Below, piece by piece: positions 23,312 through 33,526 of a stretch of DNA of 64,000 nucleotides (positions are counted from its first letter, which is position 1; the number at the start of each line of letters is the position of its first letter). The notes beneath the pieces are model-generated. The model saw nothing but the letters and a program-made list of their open reading frames with translations. It had not been told where the DNA came from and did no database searches. Both the position numbers and the translations under genes were made by a program. Origin of the DNA: Channallabes apus (lineage: Eukaryota; Chordata; Actinopteri; Siluriformes; Clariidae); assembly GCA_030522415.1 (NCBI GenBank), contig CM060108.1:54538452-54602451 (forward strand), read 5' to 3'.

Positions 23312-23941
23312 TTAACAGTCCATTTCACATGTGAGGCACAGCTTGTCGATGGGTCTTTCCAGAGTGTTGGTCTTAGTTTTAACTAACACACGTTTCACCA
23401 GTCCCCCTTTGTTGGGGAACACTTTCGTGATTCTTCTCATGACCCATGAATTTCTTGGAGATGACTCATCAGTTATTAAAACTATGTCTCCAATCGAAAG
23501 GTTTTTTTTGTTTTGAAACCACTTTTGCCGCCCCTGGAGCAAGGGCAAGTATTCACGTACCCATCGCTTCCAGAGCAGGTCTGATCGATGCTGGATCTGC
23601 TTCTCCCTGCGACGTGCATAGATGACAAATCCAGGTGGCAGGTTTGGCTGTTTTTTCATCAACAGCAGGTAGTTTGGTGTCGGAGGTTTCAGTTTGGGCG
23701 AGCAGCTGTTTCTTTTCACAGTTGCCTTTCGTTTTTGCTGTGTGCGAATTCCTTGTTTGAATTCTGCTGCTGCTTTACCCTTTTGCAACGTGAGAAGTTC
23801 TTCCTTAAAATTTTGTCTTTGAGTGAACTTAATGATGTCGTTTTCTGCTCTTGTTAGGTCTTGCGCTTTTAGAGACTTGTGATTTTCTGTCTTTGGGTCA
23901 TCTACTTGTGTTTTAACCCTTTCTGTTTTTTGTTTCAGCAT
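23312..23941 (-). pseudogene. BEL/Pao pol C-terminal fragment (deleted copy)
   Basis: This matches the last 209 residues of the open copy ([51 protein letters not shown]). This is the domain usually found after the BEL integrase. The part between gag and this segment is absent. Confidence 0.85.
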
Positions 23942-24014
23942 GTCTCTGAAATTGCGAGCGCAGTTTCTAATTCCAACTTTTCTTTATCAGCTTTTAGTTG
24001 CTCTGCCTCAGCCT

Positions 24015-24596
24015 TTAATTCTGCTTTTTTGCCTTTAATTGTGCTTCCTTCTGTTCTAACGCCCGCCGTTCTGCTAAGGCTGCTGCTTTAATCAACAAGG
24101 CTGCTCTGTTGGCTTCCGCTTTCTTTATTAGGGCTGAGGATGATGTAGAAGTTACAGACCTTTTGGATGCTGCCGTTGTCTGTGACACGCTGACGCCCGG
24201 CGAGACACCTTCGCGTAGTCGCGACGTCACAGAGTGGTCCTTGGTGTCCTTAGTGTCCGCTTTCCAGCGACCCACCGTAGATATGAATTCTGTGCGGCCT
24301 TGAGCCTCAGGTGCGCCGCAAGCGACCTGATCGCGTCTGTGTTCGTCTTTACGAGTGTACACAAGCACATCAACGTTACTTCTCATGAAGTTCTCTCTTC
24401 TGCACTCAGTTTCAACGATGTCTAACTTACGTGCATAGTTCATAGGTGTCTTTAATGCATTAGACGTTGCATTCAGTCGAATTCGCTTGCCTTTTCTTGC
24501 ATCCAGCGCCTCGTTGAGGTTCTTTCTGTTCATCTCGTGGAGCGCTGTTAGGCTCCCCAGCCAAGTGCTGGGAGCGTTGTCCTCGTTGTTCGGCAT
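24015..24596 (-). pseudogene. BEL/Pao gag N-terminus (deleted copy)
   Basis: The frame starts [20 protein letters not shown] and includes the Ala/Glu/Lys-rich coiled coil ([19 protein letters not shown]). It corresponds to residues 1 to about 225 of the open copy at 42075. A frameshift around 24020 and the deletion junction near 23945 end it. Confidence 0.85.
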
Positions 24597-24700
24597 GGTG
24601 AAGTTCGACGGCTATTCTCTTTCACTTTCCATTTCAGCGTTCACTTGTTTTCGTTCAAACAGCGGAAAAGCTTTAGACTTGGCACGATATGGCACTTACA

Positions 24701-26402
24701 GTGAGTTTAACCTCTTTGCGTGTTGGAGGTACTCCAGATTCCTATGATCCGTGAGCACCGTAAATGAATGTTTCGCCCCCTCCAGCCAGTGTCTCCACTC
24801 CTCTAATGCCGCTTTTACTGCTAGCAGCTCTCGGTTACCGATATCATAGTTTCGCTCGGCAGGTGTTAGTTTCCTAGAAAAGAAAGTGCAGGGGTGGAGT
24901 TTCTCAGGGTGGCCGTGGCGTTGTGACAGTACAGCCCCTACGCCTACCTCTGATGCATCGACCTCGACTACAAAGGGCTTCTCTGGGTCCGGTAACTTTA
25001 ACACAGGGGCGGTTGTGAAAGCAAGTTTTAGACGTTGAAACGCACTTCGCGCTTCCACTGGGAACTCGCAAAGGCGTTTCTGTTTCCCTTTTAATAGTGA
25101 AGTGAGGGGCGCTGCCACCATACTGTAGCCCCGAATGAACCGCCTATAAAAGTTGGCAAACCCCAAGAATCTCTGTAGCGCCTTAACTGACGTCGTTTCC
25201 GGCCATTGTTGTACCGCCGCGACTTTGGTCGCTTCCATCTCGACCCCCAGTGGCCCTATGCAATAGCCGAGGAATGCCACCTCCCTCTGGTGAAAGGCGC
25301 ACTTCTCTGCCTTCACATAGAGCCCGTGTTTGCGCAGGCGGTGAAGGACGGCAGTTACATGAATAACGTGCTCGGGATATGACCGTGAATATATCAGGAT
25401 ATCATCCAGGTATATTATGACGAAACGGTTAAACATATCCCGGAACACGTCGTTCATGAACCCCTGAAACACCGCAGGTGCGTTTACCAGTCCATATGCC
25501 ATTACGTTGTATTGATAATGCCCAGATGTAGTGCTAAACGCCGTCTTCCATTCATCGCCCTTACGCACACGAACGAGGTTATATGTGCTGCGGAGGTCGA
25601 GTTTGGTGAAGATGGAAGCTCCTCGGAGTTGGTCGATAGCGGCCGGTACCAGGGGCAGTGGGTGCTTATATTTTATTGTTACTGCATTGAGGCCTCTATA
25701 ATCAATACAGGGACGTAAGCCCCCCCCTTTTTTCTCTATGAAAAAAAAACCTGCCGAGGCGGGGGACGTGGACCTGCTGATGAGCCCCTGCTGGAGTGCC
25801 TCACTCACGTATTCCTCCATTGCCCTGGTTTCTGCCACTGACAATGGATAAACCCGCGAGCAAGGAGGTGCTTTCCCCGGCAGCAGCTCAATCGCGCAGT
25901 CCCACGGGCGGTGGGGGGGAAGTCGTGCAGCTGCCCTAACACTAAACACATCTTTGAACCGTATGTACTCTGATGGTATGTTGGTGGTTACTTGGGCAGT
26001 CGGACTTTCAATGGTAGTGGTTTGGACCGTCAATGTAGGCGGTGTACAAAGTTTTAAGCATCTAGGGGACCATGATATGACGCAGGAGTTAGTCCAATCG
26101 AAATTGGGGTTGTGAGCGCTAAGCCATGGAAGACCCAGCACGACGGAATGATCTGACCGAGGTAGCACATAGAATTTTAGCTCCTCCGTGTGACCGGGGA
26201 ATGTTAATCGGAGGGGCGCAGTCATTAATTTAACAGGCGAATGTTCCAAATCACGACCATCTAGAACCTTAATATATATCGGGTATGGTAGCTTCGACAC
26301 GGGAACTTCCAGCGAGGAAACGAGGGTAGAAGAAATGAAGTTACCAGCCGCACCGGAATCTATCAGGGGAAAGACAGACAGAACGCAATCATTTACCATC
26401 AA
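24701..26402 (-). CDS. Ty3/gypsy pol, 5' part: protease, reverse transcriptase, RNase H
   Basis: An intact frame runs from 26402 to the BEL insertion. The aspartic protease motif is [13 protein letters not shown]. Reverse transcriptase follows with [44 protein letters not shown] and the active site YLDDILIY. RNase H shows [16 protein letters not shown] and [22 protein letters not shown]. The frame overlaps the gag end by 14 nt in another register, so pol is probably made by ribosomal frameshifting or reinitiation. Truncation after YLQHAKRLN is caused by the BEL element at 24700; the sequence resumes at 22473 after the duplicated GTGAG. Confidence 0.93.
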
Positions 26403-27478
26403 CTGAGCTTTTACACAAAATGAGTGGTGGGTACGAGGTGGTGTGTGTAATGTGGACGTACGGGGGTGTGTAGGTGCATGTGTGGGTGTGTACGAAGTGC
26501 AGGTGACTGTGTGGTGGTGTGTGTGTAGGGGCGTGTCTGTGTGGGTGTGTGCGTGTGTGTGTTGCCCTTAGCAACTGGCAGTCTCGGATGTGGTGGTCAT
26601 TCCCCCCACAGTACCAGCATAACCCCGATGCTACTCGTCTTCTCTTCTCGGCGGGAGAGAGGCGGGAAGTACTCACCTCCGTGGGCTCTGGCCGGTTCGG
26701 GTCAGGCGCTACGGGGGGCCGTTCGCGAGGCTGACTGGAGTCTCGTGCCTGAACCGGTCTGGTCCCCGGCCGTGATCGTTGGCTGCGAAGGTGCTGGTCT
26801 AGTTTGATCGCCAGGTTGATGGTTTCGTCCAGGGAGAAGCCGGTATCTCGGCACGCAAGCTCGACCTGGACCTCCGGTTGTAACCCGTCCCTGAACCTGG
26901 CGCGGAGGCTTTTCTCGCACCAGCCACTCTCCGCAGCCCTCACCCGGAATCTTGCCGCGTATTCGGCGACCGGGACGTTTCCGTGTCGCAGCCTCATGAG
27001 CTCCTGTTCACCCGTGCGTCCCTGATCCGGATGATCGAACACGGCCGTCATTGCCTCGAGGAAGCTGGTGTACCGGTGAGTGAGCTCCCCGCCTGCGCTC
27101 CAGACCGCCGCCGCCCAATCCATGGCGAGTCCGGTGAGCTGCTGGATCACGAACCGGAGTCTCTGCTGGTCACTGATGTCCGGGTAGGCAGTCAGATATA
27201 GTTCACAGGCTAGGAGGAATTGCTTGCAGCCCTCCAGATCACCAGCATATCTTTCCAGGGGGGCAGGGCGTGGTGGTGACGGCGCGGAGCGCGTAGATGG
27301 ACGCGTAGGGTTCCTGGCCGGAAATGGCGAGATGTTCTACACAGTGAGCGAGGTCGTTCACTGCTCGCGCCAGGCTGTCAATCTCCAGTTGCATCATCCA
27401 CACGTAATGCATTGGGGTTACTTCCTCCTGGAGCAGGGGGACACCTGCTGCGTCCTGGTAGGTCCGTCCATCTGTCAT
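26389..27478 (-). pseudogene. Ty3/gypsy gag with one frameshift
   Basis: The ATG (27478) uses the last bases of the 5' LTR and reads through the primer site (MTDGRTYQD). The frame breaks in a C run at about 27255 (six C where seven would keep register) and continues at 27230 as a capsid-like segment (ERYAGDLEGC, WAAAVWSAGGEL, PDQGRTGEQELMRLRHG, RARFRDGLQPEVQ) and one zinc knuckle CWYCGGNDHHIRDC (CX2CX4HX4C). The C-terminus is His/Thr-rich from a GT-type repeat. The frameshift probably inactivates this copy. Confidence 0.88.
27462..27470 (-). promoter_or_regulatory. Self-complementary primer-binding site of the Ty3/gypsy element
   Basis: Two bases inside the 5' LTR edge the minus strand reads TGGACGGAC, the exact complement of GTCCGTCCA found 30 nt downstream of the TATA box in the 3' LTR. 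The 5' LTR copy has a single C-to-T change. As with the element at 13.2 kb, this fits Tf1/sushi-type self-priming. Confidence 0.65.
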
Positions 27479-27863
27479 GATTGTCAGTCAGGAGGCGGAC
27501 ACAGATGCAGGCTTTGAACTCAAAAACTGGTTTTATTTACAAATTAAACTCAAACAAACACAAAAAGGGCATGAAAACCAAAACAAACCAAACTTCAAAA
27601 ACTTAACCAAAAATATCAACATAAATCCTTGTATAAATTGAACGCGGGAGAAAACACACATTAGGACACGACGGTGGATGGACAAATGACTCTGGGGTTG
27701 GCTGGTATAAATAGAGAGACACACAAGGAGGCACAGGTGCTTTTCATTATTTAATAATGTGAGACATAAACACGCAGACACACTAGGGGGAGACAAAGCG
27801 ACGGCTCAGTAGTCCGGGGAACTGGATTTTACTCTCCGAGGCTGTGGTGGCCCAGATGTTACA
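27473..27863 (-). repeat. 5' LTR of the Ty3/gypsy element
   Basis: 391 bp, TATA complement at 27706-27713. The predicted RNA start reads GTCCATCCA (27683-27675), one CpG-type transition away from the 3' LTR version. Confidence 0.93.
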
Positions 27864-28675
27864 GTCATAGTTAGTCCTGCCGGAGTCCCTGCTTGCACTC
27901 TACAGTAAATATACATTCACATTAGACATTGTGACTGTGACCATACCTAATTGCAATCTCTCCTCCTCTTCTCTTCCTCCCCCTCTTTCTCTTTCCTCTC
28001 TCCCCCTGTCTCCCCCTTTCACTCTTTCTCTCTCTCTCTCTCTGTCGAGCTACACATGTGCTTCCTGAGCTGCCAGTGATCCAGACTCCCTCTGCCCTCC
28101 GGACCTGTCTGATCCATCCTGGTGCCCGGTTTCTGGTTGGAGGTCTCATCGCATGGATGCCCCGTGTGTCTCTTTAGGATGCGTCTGGTGTCTGGGGATG
28201 ATTCTATCTACTTAGAAGATGGTTCTGGCCTCGACTGGTGTTGTCAGCTGTTTCTCTGAGGACTTGACAATTCGATAATTCAGAACTGGAACTTTCTACA
28301 AGTCTATCTGAGTCTCGAATAACTACTGGACTCCATTTTACATCAACTATTATAACATCAATTAACATCAACTATTATAGCTGAACCTAACACTGTATAA
28401 ATGCAGATCACTTCCTGCTGCCTGTTTCACCCAGATGAGGATGGGTTCCCTGTCGAGTCTGGTTCCTCTCAAGGTTTCTTCCTATTACCATCTCAGGGAG
28501 TTTTTCCTTGCCACTGTCGCCCTCGGGCTTGCTCACCAGGGACTATCTGAACATTTTGATTCATACACATTCACATTCCATACAAACTTAAATAATTCTT
28601 TTGATTGTGTAAAGCAGTTTTGAGACAATGTCAATTGTTAAAAGCGCTATACAAATAAAACTGAATTGAATTGAA

Positions 28676-28782
28676 TTTCTTCCTCTTTGTTGAACCCATT
28701 CCACTCCTTTCCTCATTCATGTTCCTCATATCCCTTGTGAATCTGTCTCTGAGTGACTTCCACCTTTTTTTCAGTTTTTTTA
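28676..28782 (-). pseudogene. Harbinger MADF gene, middle exon (split by L2)
   Basis: After acceptor CCTGTCTTTACAG the minus strand encodes VKKLKKRWKSLRDRFTRDMR and NMNEERSGMGSTKRKK, the core of a MADF domain. The L2 tail starts immediately after. Confidence 0.8.
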
Positions 28783-28863
28783 CTGTAAAGACAGGAAAAC
28801 TATAAAAAAAAATTCATACAAATAAAATCACAGTAATCATACCCATTTATTTCTACTCACCTT

Positions 28864-29253
28864 TGTCATGCACACCCAATCCGCGACCGGCACTATGACC
28901 CGGAAATAATGCGGTCGCGAACCAGGAAGTATAAAAGGAGTAAACAAACCAGAGCATATCGCTCAGTCATTGAGTTTCGGCCCATGTCGGTTCCGGCTGT
29001 CCGTCTGCTAAACCGTGAGTACTCATTATCTTTGGTTTGCTTCCTGATATTGTGTGTGTATTTATATGACGCGAGTTAAATTTGTGTTTTTCCCTTGCTC
29101 CCCTTTCGTGAGAGTCCTTATACTAAATCGCGTGGTTATCCTGCCTACTCGCTTACATCGCTAACCCTACGCGTTTGGGTTTACCATCCACGCTACATTG
29201 GGCTAACCGCTAAAGCTACGTCTTCTGGTCACCGAGGTTAGTTCATCCTGACA
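28864..29253 (+). mobile_element. Solo LTR with ACCTT target duplication
   Basis: 390 bp beginning TGTCATGCACACCC and ending CATCCTGACA, with ACCTT on both sides (28859-28863 and 29254-29258). It has a TATAAAAGG box near 28932. No internal retroelement sequence remains, so it arose by LTR-LTR recombination. It lies exactly at the splice donor of the first MADF exon. Orientation is by TATA box only. Confidence 0.85.
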
Positions 29254-29255
29254 AC

Positions 29256-29434
29256 CTTCTCCATTTTTTTCTCTGACAGATTTATTTTCCCATTCTTATA
29301 CAAGCTGCTCAGCAATAGACTCCCACGCCTTGGCCTTCTTATAACAGTCACTGTAGTCTGGTAAAGTGATCCCAAATCAGCGGCCTCTGCTCCACTTCCT
29401 GCACGAGCTGCACTGGATCAACTTCCTCCGACAT
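29256..29434 (-). pseudogene. Harbinger MADF gene, first exon
   Basis: The ATG at 29434 opens MSEEVDPVQLVQEVEQRPLI, then WDHFTRLQDYSDCYKKAKAW and ESIAEQL, the N-terminal half of a MADF DNA-binding domain. A TAA follows LV, then the frame continues EWENKSVREKNGE to a donor (GAAG|GTGAGT when the solo LTR is removed) that joins in phase to the exon at 28782. Confidence 0.78.
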
Positions 29435-29584
29435 TTTCTTTTTCTTTTTTTCCCACATATAGCATGTAGGATCATGGGATATATCCGGTCCTCCGAAGCG
29501 ACATTTGGTTTTACGCAGTTTCATGTGCTGTGTGAGAGAGGGGGAGAGGGTCAAATAGTGCAATGCCTTGGACAAGGTATAAAA

Positions 29585-30088
29585 AGATTAGATATTTCAT
29601 GAAAACTTAAGCGTGATCATCGTACTGTGAAGACATTTGTGGCTGATTCAGCACACAGACAGGTTCGTTCAGATAAAGGCAGAATGAAGAAGGTTTCTGC
29701 AAGACAAATTCATCAGATTAAGAGAGCAGCTGCTGAAATGCCATTACAAAGCAGCAAACAGGTATTTGAAGCTGCTGGTGCCTCTGGAGTCCCGCGAACC
29801 TCAAGGTGTTGGATCCTTTAAAGGCTTGCAGTTGTGCATAAACCTACTATTCGGCCCCTAATCAATGCTCACAAGCAGAAACGGTTGCAGTGGGCCCAGG
29901 CTTACATGAAGACAAGTTTTCTTTGTCTTGTTTACTGATGAGTGTCGTGCAACACTGGATGGTCCAGATGAATGGAGTAGTGGAGAACCTACAGTATGAG
30001 GACCTATGAGGGTGGGAGGCAGTTTGATTCAAGACAGCAGATCTGGGAGGCTATTCTGACATCCCGCAAAGAAATTCAAACAGAAACT
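29585..30088 (+). mobile_element. Tc1-like transposase fragment
   Basis: Translated pieces TVKTFVADSAHRQVRSDKGR, KVSARQIHQIKRAAAEMPLQ, then NAHKQKRLQWAQAYMKT and TDECRATLDGP match a Tc1-family transposase up to the first catalytic Asp (TDE). Stops and frame changes are frequent, and the later catalytic residues are not present. Confidence 0.75.
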
Positions 30089-30089
30089 G

Positions 30090-31600
30090 CACTGTAAAAA
30101 AGGAATACTGAAAAAAGTTGTTGGAAAATAAAAATATATGTTGGGCTAATATAATGCTGGTGTCAAAGAAGAAAAATATGTTTTCTCAATGATTGTATAA
30201 ATTTCATTACTCAACTACGAAAGTTTCATCAAGGCAACAAGTATAACTGTGTTCATGAAACATTTAACTGCGCACAAACAATTCTATGTTGGACGAACAA
30301 GAGGGACCTCTGCGCATGCGCAAAACCGTTCTTCCAGAATTTTCGCACTACCCACTATTTCTTCCGGTGAGTACTTCACAGAAACTAACTGTCCTCGGCT
30401 TGCAAAGTAATCAGCAATTTTAGCTTTATAACATATATATTATCCAGCAGCAAGCTTTAGAACATTATATTTTCGAGTGTTTATTTATATAATTTGGAGT
30501 GTTACAGTAGTTATCTGACAATGCACTCGTTTCAGCTCCTAACACATTTTTTTTCAGATGGTATGTAGATTGATATTAATGTTAATCTATGAAACCGCTA
30601 ATGTTTACTTACGTTACATGCATTTTAATAATTTGAATGACTGATAATTTCAAAGGCAATTAGTGCGCCACTTTAAGGGAGCTTAATGTTCTCACTTCAT
30701 CATTTATTAACTTTATATTGTCTGAAAACGGTTATAATGGCTAAACGGACATTTTTTGTCTAGCATTTTTTTATTATTATTTGCACAATTCACTATGGTT
30801 GCGGTTGTGAACTACAAACAGTTACTTAATCAGTTATTAATATATTTTTATTTTTGTATTTCAGGTATTGGGGAGAATATCTGGGAAACAGTGCTTACTG
30901 CATCTGCAAACAATCTTGGAGCTTGGCAAAATTATTTCACAGCATTTTTTAAAAAATCAAATAAGCCACTGCACCTGTTTACTGAGAAATATCAGAATGT
31001 TTTGTTCTACAAAGCAGAAGTCTATTTTTCCAGTATACTGTTTTGACTGAGTGTGATATTAGTAAGCTTTGTAACATGAATGTTAAGGGCACAGTTTCAT
31101 TCTTGCATTTTGAAATGTTATTTGCATATTTTGTTATAACAATGCAGCATTTGTTTATTTGTTGAAATAGAGTAGCTGGATTGCACTTTATCAATGTTTA
31201 TAGTTTTTAACAGATGTTTAAAGTTTACATTAAAAAAAATATTAAAAGAGGAATGTATCATGTTATTTGAAATGTGGCTACAGTGAAAAAGTTACTCAAG
31301 TAAACTTTAAGATGTTAATTTCCAATTCAAAATTTACCTTTCAGTCAACTTGGAACATTTAATTGAAACAACATTATATTTCAATTTGAGACTGCTTGTT
31401 GGCCTAACTAGGCATGTTTATTCAGCATAGAACATTTAATTGACAGAATGTTTTATTTCAATTTGTGCGTACATTTAGAGGTAATCAGCACAGCAAAAAC
31501 AAAATAGTTTACACAACTTAAATTGAGCCAACTAAAACTTTTAGGTGCAACAGATCACTAGAAATTTTTTAGTTGGAGTAGCAAGAAGTTTTTTACAGTG
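30090..31600. mobile_element. Putative non-autonomous DNA transposon with CACTGTAAAAAA ends
   Basis: The left end CACTGTAAAAAAGG (30090) and the right end TTTTTTACAGTG (31589-31600) are inverted repeats. The 1.5 kb between them is AT-rich with no recognisable protein; a 96-codon frame at 30756-31046 has no known domain. The ends resemble CACTA-type termini. No clear target duplication was found. Confidence 0.45.
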
Positions 31601-31629
31601 TGTCCAAAAACTCACAAGTTTCAATTTAA

Positions 31630-32420
31630 ATTTTATTAAAATTTTATTTATATAGCGCTTTTAACAATGGTCATTGTCTCAAAGCAACTTCACAAAAATG
31701 AAAGAAAATTTACAAAAAATTAAAAAAAATTTAGAAAAGAAAATAATTGGAAGTGTGTATGTGTGAGAAAAATGTGTCTAGATAATAATGAGATGAATGA
31801 ATGATGAATAAAATGTCTCTGGTGAGCAAGCCAAGGGTGACGGCGACGGTGGCAAGGAAAAACTCCCTGAGATGGCATTAGGAAGAAACCTTGAGAGGAA
31901 CCAGACTCAACAGGGAACCCATCCTCATTTGGGTGATAACAGATAGAAATGATATAACATCTTGTGTGTTGTGCAGGTGAAAATTCAATATGACAGAAAT
32001 TCTTTCAATTAAAGTCCGGAGTTTTGGTGCGTGGTGGATTGTAGCGTATAAGAAGACTGGTTAGGTATGTGGGAGCTAAACCATTTAAGGCCTTGTATGT
32101 AAGTAATACTATTTTGTAATTTATTCTAAACTGAACAGGTAGCCAGTGCAGGGATGATAATATTGGGGTTATATGATCATATTTGGATTAACTGAAGCTT
32201 GTTTATTGAGGATGCAGGACAACCACCTAGTAATGCATTACAATAGTCCAGTCTGGAGGTCATGAATGCATGAACTAGTTTTTCTGCATTAGATACGGAT
32301 AAGATGCTCCTAAGTTTGGCAATATTTCTAAGACGGAAAAAGGCTGTTTTTGTAATATTGGAAATGTGATTTTCAAAGGACAAGTTACTGTCTAATATTA
32401 CGCCCAGGTCTTTTACTGCT
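31630..32420 (-). mobile_element. L2-type LINE 3' fragment
   Basis: On the minus strand a degraded reverse-transcriptase C-terminus (HISNITKTAFFRLRNIAKL, LVHAFMTSRLDYCNALLGG, INKLQLIQ near 32383-32177) is followed by the L2 3' UTR and tail (AAAGCGCTATATAAAT near 31655). The 5' end is truncated. Confidence 0.82.
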
Positions 32421-32424
32421 CAAG

Positions 32425-32905
32425 TTCAAGTTCAATTAGACTTTATTGTCACTTCAACCATATAGTTAGTACACAGTGAAACGAAACAACGTTCCTCCAG
32501 GACCAAGGTGCTACATGCATAATAAATTAACAGAAAAAACTAAACTAGCTAAGAGGCCTAGTTAGCTGGCTAGCAGAGATAAGACAGATAGACCTAACAT
32601 AATTTAACGAAAAAACTAACTAACTATCTAAGGATGACTTTTTTTAATAAAAAAAACAGCAGACGTAACAAACAGCAGACAACAAAGTGCACGTGCAAAT
32701 GTACAAGCAAAAGCAACAAAGTGACAGTGCGACAAAAAAAACAACGTAACACCACATAAGGTGTTGTGGTGATGAGTTGAGGTAGTGGAGAAACAGTAAC
32801 CATTCCTTAGTGTAGCAGCAAAAATTAGGACGTAAAGAAGTTAGTGCAAAATGTAATCCAGTAATGAATATTGTGCAAAAGAGCATTTACACGTTGGTAT
32901 GTATG
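32425..32905. repeat. Interspersed retroposon-like repeat of unknown class
   Basis: Begins CAAGTTCAAGTTCAATTAGA followed by CTTTATTGTCACTTC, CACAGTGAAACGAAACAACG and TTCCTCCAGGACCAAGG. The style is that of a high-copy fish repeat read in antisense. The many CTAACTAA and AGCTAG runs give no coding potential. Confidence 0.45.
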
Positions 32906-33520
32906 ATAGTATGATATGATAGTTTGGTGCCATCTAGTGGCTGAGTTATGAAAAACTTCTTGAAGTGAAATCGAAAGTGCAGGTTTGGAGACTCACTGTG
33001 GAGCCGGACTCACTGTGATCACAGACTAACCACCACAAGGTGAGGTACAGATCTTATATTCATATATAATCCATAGTGCAGCTTAAATGATCTGTAATGT
33101 CCTCATGTGTTAAAACAGAGCTGGATGATAAATAAACTCTTCATGAAGGTTTTGGTAAATGGCCGACCAGAAGGTGATCACCTGATTTAAAATGAAAGTG
33201 TGAAACCTGTATAGAAATTCTAAATCAGTGTATTGAAGTGCTTTAATTATTATTAGCTTTTAGAGATAGTCTCTGACAGCGAGGGGGCATTTATTTTTAG
33301 TAAAGTCGATTCACTTTTACCGAAATCCGATTAGTGAGTTTACTCTGTCTACAAGAACGTTAGGGCGTGTGTGCATTCCGATTTAATTACTCCTTTTGTG
33401 ATGATGATGAGAATCTAGTCTCGTTTCACATGGGCGTGTGTTTATTTCATTATTTCACATAGAGGACAGGACTGTTGCTGTGTCGGCCGAAGTCCTCTTT
33501 TCACACACACATACAATCAC
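32906..33520. other. Gene-free stretch with similarity to 51500-51670
   Basis: No coding sequence is supported. Bases around 33055-33240 (ATAGTGCAGCTTAAATGATCT, AAAATGAAAGTGTGAAACCT, TATAGAAAT) match in order with 51535-51660, downstream of the Ig-like gene. The shared block may be a duplicated flank. Confidence 0.4.
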
Positions 33521-33526
33521 TACACT

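Larger units (their letters stand above)
22474..24700 (-). mobile_element. BEL/Pao element, internally deleted, nested in Ty3/gypsy RNase H-integrase region
   Basis: The duplication GTGAG flanks it (22469-22473 and 24701-24705). On the minus strand it starts TGTAAGTGCCATATCG and ends ATCTACA. Only the 3' LTR is complete (22474-23126); the 5' LTR is reduced to about 20 nt at 24680-24700. The interior retains the gag N-terminus and the pol C-terminus, joined by a large deletion near 23945. It belongs to the same family as the copy at 41247-47135. Confidence 0.92.
20410..27863 (-). mobile_element. Ty3/gypsy (chromodomain) LTR retrotransposon, complete with TSD, split by BEL
   Basis: Two 391-bp LTRs (20410-20800 and 27473-27863; TGTAACATCTG...ATCATGACA on the minus strand) bound gag, protease, reverse transcriptase, RNase H, integrase and a chromodomain, all on the minus strand. 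The host duplication GTCAT is present at 20405-20409 and 27864-27868. A G-rich polypurine tract abuts the 3' LTR at 20801-20820. About ten differences separate the LTRs by eye, so it is young. The element sits in the L2 3' UTR and is itself interrupted by a BEL derivative at 22474-24700. Confidence 0.95.
16280..28675 (+). mobile_element. L2-type LINE, near full length, split by a Ty3/gypsy element
   Basis: The LINE comprises ORF1 (16383-17288), ORF2 (17385-20203), a 3' UTR interrupted at 20409/27864, and the L2 3' tail ending in repeated TTGAA at about 28675. The 3' UTR reads continuously across the gypsy element once one GTCAT copy is removed. The tail includes CACCCAGATGAGGATGGGTT and GACAATGTCAATTGTTAAAA, the hallmark of fish L2 3' ends. 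The LINE disrupts an exon of the Harbinger MADF gene right after codons for TKRKK. The exact 5' end is uncertain by some tens of bases. Confidence 0.85.
10545..29530 (+). mobile_element. Harbinger/PIF transposon, broken and split by nested insertions
   Basis: Two genes typical of vertebrate Harbinger elements face each other: a DDE transposase on + (exons near 10785-11044 and 11858-12733) and a MADF/BESS-domain gene on - (pieces at 29434-29256, 28782-28676 and 16027-15490). The left edge is near GGCCTTGTTCACACGGG (10541). I could not find the matching right terminal repeat; a Tc1 fragment starts near 29585 and may have removed it. Removing the insertions at 13224-15483, about 16280-28675 and 28864-29253 leaves an element of roughly 4 kb. 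Confidence 0.75.

Noticed and set aside
24109..24747. Plus-strand frames opposite the BEL gag and gypsy pol
   Set aside because: Antisense shadows; the minus strand has recognised retroelement motifs.
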